DNA from: DASWOJ01 sp964250755
Lineage (GTDB): Bacteria > Pseudomonadota > Alphaproteobacteria > Acetobacterales > Acetobacteraceae
Assembly: GCA_964250755.1 (NCBI GenBank)
Contig: CAXUHB010000008.1
Location: forward strand, 62,001 to 126,000
DNA: 64,000 nt
Reading direction: 5' to 3'
The notes below the pieces were generated by a model, which was given only the letters and a program-made list of their open reading frames with translations, ran no database searches and was not told where the DNA came from. The position numbers were made by a program, and so were the translations under genes. Below, in pieces: positions 58,534 through 64,000 of this stretch (positions are counted from its first letter, which is position 1; every line of letters begins with the position of its first letter).

Positions 58534-59033
58534 TGCAACCCGCCCCACCGCGCCACCGCCGGTTCGGCCGTGGCCCAGCGCCAGGCCGCGCCGTCCCGGC
58601 AGATGGCGGCGGTGTAGAAGCTGCGCCGCGGGCCGTCCCGGGACGGCGCCTCGACCGAGAATACGATCTCCTTGCACCGGAACGCCCCCGCGCCGAACTC
58701 GCGGCTGACTGAGACCTGGCCCGCCGCGTCGTCCTCCAACGGCAAGCTGTGACTTACCGACCAGGGCGCGATGGCGCCGGCGCCGAGTGGCCCGGCGGCG
58801 CGGGCGATGGCGTCCTGCTCCGTCCGGTGGATGCGGCGGGCGGCATACTTTACGCCCTCAGACGCCAGGGAGCGCACGCCCAGGCCAATGGCGGCGGCGC
58901 CCGCTGCGCTGCGCGTGACGGCGCTGGCTGCCCCGGCACCTGCGATCCCGGCCACGTCCGCCGCACCCTCCGATACCAGGGAGCTGCACGCCGACAGCGC
59001 GAGAAGGCCGGCGGTTGCCGCAATCCGGATCAT
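58530..59033 (-). CDS. Lipoprotein, paralogue A of a tandem pair
   Basis: This 167-residue lipoprotein with LLALSAC lipobox has the strong ribosome binding site GGAGGGG before the ATG at 59033. The mature part has a Gly/Ala-rich helix (VAGIAGAGAASAV, AAGAAAIGLGVRSLA), then TEQDAIARAAGPLG, KEIVFSVEAPSRDGPRR, ICRDGAAWRWATAEPAV and the final RWGGLQ. The TEQDAIA, C(R/K)E(I/V), WRWA.AEPAV and RWG.LQ blocks are shared with its neighbour. The conserved Cys pair suggests a disulfide-stabilised periplasmic domain. Function unknown; possibly outer-membrane or division-related. Confidence 0.78.
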   Translation of the reverse strand: MIRIAATAGLLALSACSSLVSEGAADVAGIAGAGAASAVTRSAAGAAAIGLGVRSLASEGVKYAARRIHRTEQDAIARAAGPLGAGAIAPWSVSHSLPLEDDAAGQVSVSREFGAGAFRCKEIVFSVEAPSRDGPRRSFYTAAICRDGAAWRWATAEPAVARWGGLQ

Positions 59034-59182
59034 CTGTTCCCCTCCAAGGCACAGCCTGTTGCAGCAGGACAGGGGCAGGCCCGTCAACCAGGGCGAAAGG
59101 CGGTCTCCGGGCTGGCCGGGCGGCGCTGGCGCGGCGGCGGCCGTCGTGGTTTGGTCAGCCTGCAAGACGGCTGCGCATCAAA

Positions 59183-59208
59183 CCTGCACATGAAGCCTGC
59201 ACATGAAG
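59183..59208 (+). repeat. 13-bp tandem duplication before the first binding-protein gene
   Basis: CCTGCACATGAAG occurs twice in a row (59183-59195 and 59196-59208). The copy nearest the gene supplies ATGAAGGAAGAA, which carries the AAGGA ribosome binding site, so the duplication lies right at the start of translation. Confidence 0.85.
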
Positions 59209-59219
59209 GAAGAACACGG

Positions 59220-60794
59220 ATGAAACGCCGAACCCTGCTGGCCGCCCCGGCCGTCCTGGCTCTGCCGAGCATCGCACGCGCCCAGGCCGCGCGCACGCTG
59301 CGCTTCATCCCGCAGGCCGACCTGACGGTGCTGGACCCGATGTGGACCACCGCCTACGTCACCCGCAACCATGCCTTCATGGTCTATGACACCCTGTTCG
59401 GCCAGGACAGCCAGTACCGCCCATCCCCGCAGATGCTGGAGTCGTTTGCGACGGAGAACGACGGCAAGACCTGGACCCTGACGCTCCGCCCGGGCCTGAT
59501 GTTCCACGACGGGGAGCCGGTGCGCGCCCGTGACTGCGTGGCGTCCCTGCAGCGCTGGGGCAAGCGGGACGCCTTTGGCGGTGCGTTGATGGCCCGGACG
59601 GACGAGCTGGCCGCGAAGGACGACCGCACCTTCGTCTTCCGCCTGAACAAGCCGTTCGCGCTCCTGCCCAACGCGCTGGCCAAGACGCCGCTGTATATGC
59701 CCGCCATCATGCCGGAGCGGATCGCGCAGACCGACCCGTTCACGCAGGTGACGGATATGACCGGCAGCGGCCCCTACCGCTTCAAGGCCGACGAGCGGAT
59801 GCCGGGTGCCCGCGCCGTGTATGAACGCTTTGCCGGCTACAAGCCGCGGGAGGGCGGCGCGACCGACTGGACCAGCGGGCCGAAGGTGGTGAACTTCGAC
59901 CGGGTGGAGTGGACCACGATCCCCGACCCGACCACGGCGGCCCAGGCTCTTATCAATGGAGAGCAGGACTGGTGGGACTACGCCACCGCCGACCTGATGC
60001 CGTTGCTGGCGCGCAGCCGGGGCGTGAAGGTCGTGGTGCAGGAGCCATCGGGGCAGATCCCGATCCTGCGCTTCAACCACCTGCAGCCGCCGTTCAACAA
60101 CCCCGGCATACGCCGCGCCCTGCTGGGCGCCGTGAGCCAGGAGGACGTGGTGACCGCCGTCGTCGGCACCGATCCCAAGATGTCCCGCACCGGCGTCGGC
60201 TACTTCTGCCCCGACACGCCGATGGCCAGCGCGGTGGGCCTGGAGGCGCTGACCAGCCCGCGCGACATGGACAAGGTGAAGCGGGAGCTGCAGGCCGCCG
60301 GCTACAACGGGGAGCGCGTGGTGCTGATGGCCGCGACCGACTTCCCGGTGCTGAAGGCGATGGCGGACGTGGCGGCGGACATGCTGAAGCGCGCAGGCAT
60401 GAACGTGGACTACGTGAGCACGGACTGGGGCAGCGTCGTCACCCGCCGGGCCAAGAAGGACCCGGTGGAGCAGGGCGGCTGGAGCGCCTTCTGCACGGCC
60501 TGGGCCGGGACCGATCACCTGGACCCCTCCGGCCACCTGTCGCTGCGGGCCAATGGCGAGCAGGCCTGGATCGGCTGGCCGACCGACCTGCGGATCGAGC
60601 AGTTGCGCGACGGGTGGTTCGACGCGCCGGACGTGAAGGCGCAGGCGGCAATCTGCGCGGACATCCAGCGCGAGGCGTTCCAGTCCGTGCCCTACATCCC
60701 AATGGGCCAGTATCTGCAGCCGACGGCCTACCGGGACAGCCTGCAAGGCGTGCTGAACGGCTTTGCGCTGTTCTGGAACGTGAAGCGGGCATGA
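59220..60794 (+). CDS. ABC transporter family-5 solute-binding protein, paralogue 1
   Basis: This 524-residue periplasmic binding protein of peptide/opine/nickel-type importers begins with a twin-Arg-like signal MKRRTLLAAPAVLALPSIAR. Family blocks: LDPMWTTAYVTRNHAFMVYD, TLTLRPGLMFHDGEPV, ADERMPGARAVYERFAGY, DRVEWTTIPDPTTA and ILRFNHLQPPFNNPGIRRAL. AAGGAAGAA precedes the ATG. Its stop overlaps the next paralogue by 4 nt. No permease gene is near. Confidence 0.9.
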   Translation: MKRRTLLAAPAVLALPSIARAQAARTLRFIPQADLTVLDPMWTTAYVTRNHAFMVYDTLFGQDSQYRPSPQMLESFATENDGKTWTLTLRPGLMFHDGEPVRARDCVASLQRWGKRDAFGGALMARTDELAAKDDRTFVFRLNKPFALLPNALAKTPLYMPAIMPERIAQTDPFTQVTDMTGSGPYRFKADERMPGARAVYERFAGYKPREGGATDWTSGPKVVNFDRVEWTTIPDPTTAAQALINGEQDWWDYATADLMPLLARSRGVKVVVQEPSGQIPILRFNHLQPPFNNPGIRRALLGAVSQEDVVTAVVGTDPKMSRTGVGYFCPDTPMASAVGLEALTSPRDMDKVKRELQAAGYNGERVVLMAATDFPVLKAMADVAADMLKRAGMNVDYVSTDWGSVVTRRAKKDPVEQGGWSAFCTAWAGTDHLDPSGHLSLRANGEQAWIGWPTDLRIEQLRDGWFDAPDVKAQAAICADIQREAFQSVPYIPMGQYLQPTAYRDSLQGVLNGFALFWNVKRA

Positions 60795-62362
60795 TCGGCC
60801 GGCGAGGGGCGTTGGCCGGGGCAGGGGCGGCGGCCTTGGCCCGGCCTGCCGTGGCGCAGTTCCAGCGCGTGCTGCGGATGGTGCCGCAGGCCAACCTGGG
60901 GTCGCTGGACCCGATCTGGTCCACCGCCAACGTCACACGCAACCATGGCTTCATGATCTACGACACTCTGTACGGCCTGACGGCGGCGCTGGAGGCGACG
61001 CCGCAGATGGCGGCGGGCCACCTGATTGAGGACGATGGTCGCCGGGTCACCGTGACCCTGCGCGGCGGGCTGGCATTTCATGACGGGGAGCCGGTGCGCG
61101 CGGGCGACGTGGTGGCGTCCCTGCGCCGCTGGATGGCGCGCAGCCCGTTCGGGCAGAAGCTGGCATCCATCCTGGACGACTTGGCGGAGGATGGGGACAG
61201 CCGCGTCGTGTTCCGGCTGTCCCGGCCGTTCCCGCTGCTGTTCAACGCGCTTGCGGTGACCAGCACGCCGGCCTTCATCATGCCGGCGCGGGTGGCGGCG
61301 ACGGACCCGTTCAAGCAGATCGGCAGCCCCGTCGGCTCCGGCCCGTTCCGCTTCAAGGCGGACGAGTTCAACAGCGGCAGCCTGGCAGTTTATGAGCGCA
61401 ACCCGGCCTACGTCCCCGCCGAGGGTCCGCCGAGCCTGACGGCAGGCGGCAAGGTGGCGCACTTCGGCCGGGTCGAGTGGCGGATCATCCCCGACGCCGC
61501 CACATCCTCCGCTGCGCTGCAGCAGGGAGAGGTGGACTGGTTCGAGCAGCCGCCGCCGGAGCTGCAGACGCTGCTGCGCCGCAACCGCAACATCGCCGTG
61601 GAAGCCATAGACCCGCTGCCTCTGATGGGCGTACTGCGGCTGAACCACCTGCACCCTCCCTTCAATGACCGTGCCTTGCGCCGGGCGCTGCTGCCTGCGG
61701 TGGACCAAGCGGACTTCATGGCTGCCATCGTCGGCACTGACCCCGGCATGTTCAACGCCCGGGCCGGGGCGTTCACGCCGGGCACGCCCAATGCCAGCGA
61801 GGCCGGGCTGGAGCCGCTGCTGTCCCCGCGCAGCCTGGATGCTGCGCGGGCGGCGATGCGGGATGCAGGCTACACGGACCAGCCGATGCGGCTGATCGGG
61901 CCGACCGATATCCTGGCGCCCAGCGCCATGACCCAGGTGGCCGCCGACCTGTTCCGCCGCTTGGGCTTCAACATGGACCTGGCGCTATCGGACTGGGGCA
62001 CCGTCGTCCAGCGACGCGCCAGCCGGGAGCCGTTGGACAAGGGCGGCTGGTCGGCCTTGCTGACCAGCTTCACCAGCTACGACTTCGTGGATCCGGCGAC
62101 CCACACCCTCGCGCGCGGCAACGGCGTGCAGGGTTGGCCGGGCTGGCCGACGATCCCCCGGCTGGAGGCGCTGCGGGACGCCTGGTTCGACGCGCCCGAC
62201 CCCGCGGCGCGCAAGGCGATCTGCGCGGACATACAGCGCACCGTGGTGGACGAGGTCGCCTGGATACCCGTGGGCGGCTACCAGAGCATGACGGCGCTGC
62301 GGCGGGATCTGGTGGACCGGGTGAACGGGTTCGCGATCTTCTGGGGGCTGCGCCCGGCCTGA
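60791..62362 (+). CDS. ABC transporter family-5 solute-binding protein, paralogue 2
   Basis: This 523-residue binding protein closely related to its neighbours begins MIGRRGALAGAGAAALARPA, a Tat-like start without the usual run of hydrophobics. Shared blocks: LGSLDPIWSTANVTRNHGFM, VTLRGGLAFHDGEPV, GSGPFRFKADEFNSGS and LRLNHLHPPFNDRALRRALL. Its ATG overlaps the upstream stop (ATGA), so both are made from one message. Binding-pocket residues differ enough to suggest a different ligand. Confidence 0.9.
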   Translation: MIGRRGALAGAGAAALARPAVAQFQRVLRMVPQANLGSLDPIWSTANVTRNHGFMIYDTLYGLTAALEATPQMAAGHLIEDDGRRVTVTLRGGLAFHDGEPVRAGDVVASLRRWMARSPFGQKLASILDDLAEDGDSRVVFRLSRPFPLLFNALAVTSTPAFIMPARVAATDPFKQIGSPVGSGPFRFKADEFNSGSLAVYERNPAYVPAEGPPSLTAGGKVAHFGRVEWRIIPDAATSSAALQQGEVDWFEQPPPELQTLLRRNRNIAVEAIDPLPLMGVLRLNHLHPPFNDRALRRALLPAVDQADFMAAIVGTDPGMFNARAGAFTPGTPNASEAGLEPLLSPRSLDAARAAMRDAGYTDQPMRLIGPTDILAPSAMTQVAADLFRRLGFNMDLALSDWGTVVQRRASREPLDKGGWSALLTSFTSYDFVDPATHTLARGNGVQGWPGWPTIPRLEALRDAWFDAPDPAARKAICADIQRTVVDEVAWIPVGGYQSMTALRRDLVDRVNGFAIFWGLRPA

Positions 62363-62451
62363 TGCGATCTTTGCATTGGCAAAGTGCGCGCAGCTGCGCC
62401 TACCGTTGCTGCGTGAGCCGGATCGGCCCGGAACTTGCTTGTTGCGGACGG

Positions 62452-62487
62452 GGCGGTTGGGCATGGTGGGTGCCCAAGCCAACCGCC
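62452..62487 (+). other. Strong intercistronic hairpin before the third binding-protein gene
   Basis: Two alternative stems use the same bases: TTGGGCA (62457) with TGCCCAA (62471), 7 bp with a 7-nt loop, or GGCGGTTGG (62452) with CCAACCGCC (62479), 9 bp. There is no T-run. It lies 26 nt before the gene and may stabilise the upstream message or reduce read-through. Confidence 0.6.
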
Positions 62488-62512
62488 GTGGGTCAATACT
62501 GAAGGAACAGGC

Positions 62513-64000
62513 ATGAAGCGTCGTGATTTCCTCGCCACCGCTGCCACCGCTGCGGGCAGCCTTGCGATGCCGAGCCTTGCGGCTGCGCAGAACGCCCGCG
62601 TGCTGCGCTTCGTGCCGCAGGCCAACCTGAGCAGCTTGGATGCCGTGGCCGGCACGCAGTACGTGGTGCGCAACGCCAGCCTGCTGATCTGGGACACGCT
62701 GTTCGGCGTGGACAGCAACCTGGACCCCAAGCCGCAGATGGTGGAGGGCTACGACCTCAGCCCGGACAAGCTGACCTGGACCTTCAAGCTGCGCGAGGGC
62801 TTGCGCTTCCACGATGGCGAGCCTGTGCTGTCCCGCGACGTGATGGCCAGCCTGAACCGCTGGATGGTGCGCGACACGATGGGTCAGCGCATCAAGGCGA
62901 GCCTGGCCGCGATGGAGGCGGTGGACGACCGCACGGTCCGCCTGCGCCTGACCAAGCCCTTCCCCAAAATGCTGTTCGCGCTGGGCAAGAACAACGCTCC
63001 CGTCGCCGAGATCATGCCGGAGCGCATCGCCAAGACCGACCCGTTCCAACTCATTACCGAGTATGTCGGCTCCGGCCCGATGGTGTTCAAAAAGGATGAG
63101 TGGGTGCCCGGCTCCAAAGCGGTGTTCGAGCGCTTCGCGGGCTACAACCCGCGGGCCGAGGCTGGGGAGTGGCTGTCCGGCGGCAAAAGAATGATGTTCG
63201 ACCGGATCGAGTGGCTGATCCTGCCGGACGATGCCACGAAGGCCGCTGCGCTGCAGAACGGCGAGGTGGACTGGTGGGAGAATCCGATCCCCGACCTGGT
63301 GCCGTTGCTGAAGCGCAACCGCAACGTCTCGGTGGATATCTCGGACCCACTGGGCAACATCGGCTCGTTCCGGATCAACCACCTGCACCCGCCGTTCAAC
63401 GACCCGCGCGCGCGCCGGGCGGTGATGATGGCGCTGAGCCAGGAGGACTACATGCGCGCGGTGGTCGGGGATGACGACGCGCTGTGGAAAGTGCTGCCGA
63501 GCTACTTCACGCCGGGCACCGCGTCCTGGAGCGACGCGGGCGGCGAGCTGTTGACCGGCCCGCGCAAGTACGACGAGGCGAAGAAGCTACTGGCGGAGTC
63601 CGGCTACAAGGGCGAGCCGGTGGTGCTGTGCGTCGCCACCGACGTGCAGATCACCAAGGCGCAGGGCGACGTGACGGCGGACCTGCTGGGCAAGATCGGC
63701 ATGAAGGTGGACTACCAGGCGCTGGACTGGGGCACGGTCGGCGCCCGCCGCGCCAAGAAGGATCCCCCGGCCCAGGGCGGCTGGAACATCTTCCACACCT
63801 GGCACGCCGGCGCCGACTGCATCAACCCGGCGCCTTACACCGCGCTGGACGCCGGCGGCGACAAGGCGTGGTTCGGCTGGCCCAAGTCGGACAAGGTGCA
63901 AGACGCCATCACCACTTGGTATGACGCGCCGGACGCAGCAGCCGAGAAGGCGGCGATGGCTGCGGTCAACACCGCAAGCATGGAAAACGTGACGTACATC
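62513..64000 (+). CDS. ABC transporter family-5 solute-binding protein, paralogue 3 (cut by right edge)
   Basis: The frame is open from ATG at 62513 to the window end (496 codons, about 30 short of the family length). The start MKRRDFLATAATAAGSLAMP is a good twin-Arg signal; GAAGGAACAGGC is the ribosome binding site. Blocks: LSSLDAVAGTQYVVRNASLL, FKLREGLRFHDGEPVLS, FKKDEWVPGSKAVFERFAGY, SFRINHLHPPFNDPRARRAV. It is paralogous to the two preceding genes. Missing piece: only the extreme C-terminus. Confidence 0.92.
   Translation, partial: MKRRDFLATAATAAGSLAMPSLAAAQNARVLRFVPQANLSSLDAVAGTQYVVRNASLLIWDTLFGVDSNLDPKPQMVEGYDLSPDKLTWTFKLREGLRFHDGEPVLSRDVMASLNRWMVRDTMGQRIKASLAAMEAVDDRTVRLRLTKPFPKMLFALGKNNAPVAEIMPERIAKTDPFQLITEYVGSGPMVFKKDEWVPGSKAVFERFAGYNPRAEAGEWLSGGKRMMFDRIEWLILPDDATKAAALQNGEVDWWENPIPDLVPLLKRNRNVSVDISDPLGNIGSFRINHLHPPFNDPRARRAVMMALSQEDYMRAVVGDDDALWKVLPSYFTPGTASWSDAGGELLTGPRKYDEAKKLLAESGYKGEPVVLCVATDVQITKAQGDVTADLLGKIGMKVDYQALDWGTVGARRAKKDPPAQGGWNIFHTWHAGADCINPAPYTALDAGGDKAWFGWPKSDKVQDAITTWYDAPDAAAEKAAMAAVNTASMENVTYI

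Overview
The window is about 64 kb of GC-rich bacterial chromosome (roughly 70% G+C by eye). The gene content and order (zapA-6S RNA-formyl-THF cyclo-ligase, yebC-ruvCAB-ybgC-tolQRAB-pal-cpoB-tilS-ftsH-folP-glmM, serC-serA-hisZ-purA, a class I RpoH gene) fit an alphaproteobacterium, most likely Rhodospirillales/Acetobacteraceae (Roseomonas-like). That placement is inferred from family resemblance and context; no database search was possible. I see no rRNA, prophage, intact insertion sequence or CRISPR array. One tRNA and one 6S RNA are visible.

Layout. 0-5.6 kb: the start of a PAS-domain regulator (cut by the left edge), a glycerophosphodiesterase, citrate synthase, then a minus-strand run of sixA, a CHAD protein and a nuclease-like membrane protein. 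5.8-9.5 kb: a DNA-repair and phosphatase group with an iron-sulfur (6-4) photolyase, a metallophosphoesterase and a CPD photolyase. 9.7-14.7 kb: a LuxR-type regulator, an alpha/beta hydrolase and the pdeM-helicase half of the ligase-associated DNA repair cluster, without the ligase. 14.9-19.3 kb: epmA, a run of four very small exported proteins or lipoproteins (two are clear paralogues), thiE and a class I aldolase. 19.4-42.6 kb: a dense, almost entirely plus-strand housekeeping block covering cell division (zapA), 6S RNA, folate, Holliday junction resolution (ruvCAB), the complete Tol-Pal envelope system, tRNA-Ile lysidine synthesis, FtsH, folP, glmM, thiD, serine synthesis, HisZ and PurA.

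43-46 kb: rpoH and rluD read leftwards. rpoH has a near-consensus sigma-70 promoter whose spacer is a perfect palindrome. A tRNA-Glu(CUC) with its own promoter follows, then a visibly AT-richer 525-bp gap with a MITE-like inverted repeat. 46.2-54.2 kb: accessory metabolism and regulation (Crp/Fnr regulator, HutD, an M20 peptidase, an orphan molybdopterin-binding dehydrogenase subunit, a methyltransferase, an MFS exporter). 54.2-59 kb: envelope functions (MepA, GalE, a polyprenyl-type glycosyltransferase with GtrA, two tiny membrane proteins, a tandem pair of paralogous lipoproteins). 59.2-64 kb: three consecutive paralogous family-5 solute-binding proteins, the last cut by the right edge.

Many genes overlap by 4 nt (ATGA or GTGA), which indicates translational coupling. 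At least two families of dispersed palindromic repeats sit between genes. One copy appears to have been captured as the 3' end of thiD. The most unusual items are the small lipoprotein clusters, the rpoH promoter palindrome, the palindromic repeat doublets and the MITE-like element beside tRNA-Glu. None is demonstrably a new system from sequence alone.
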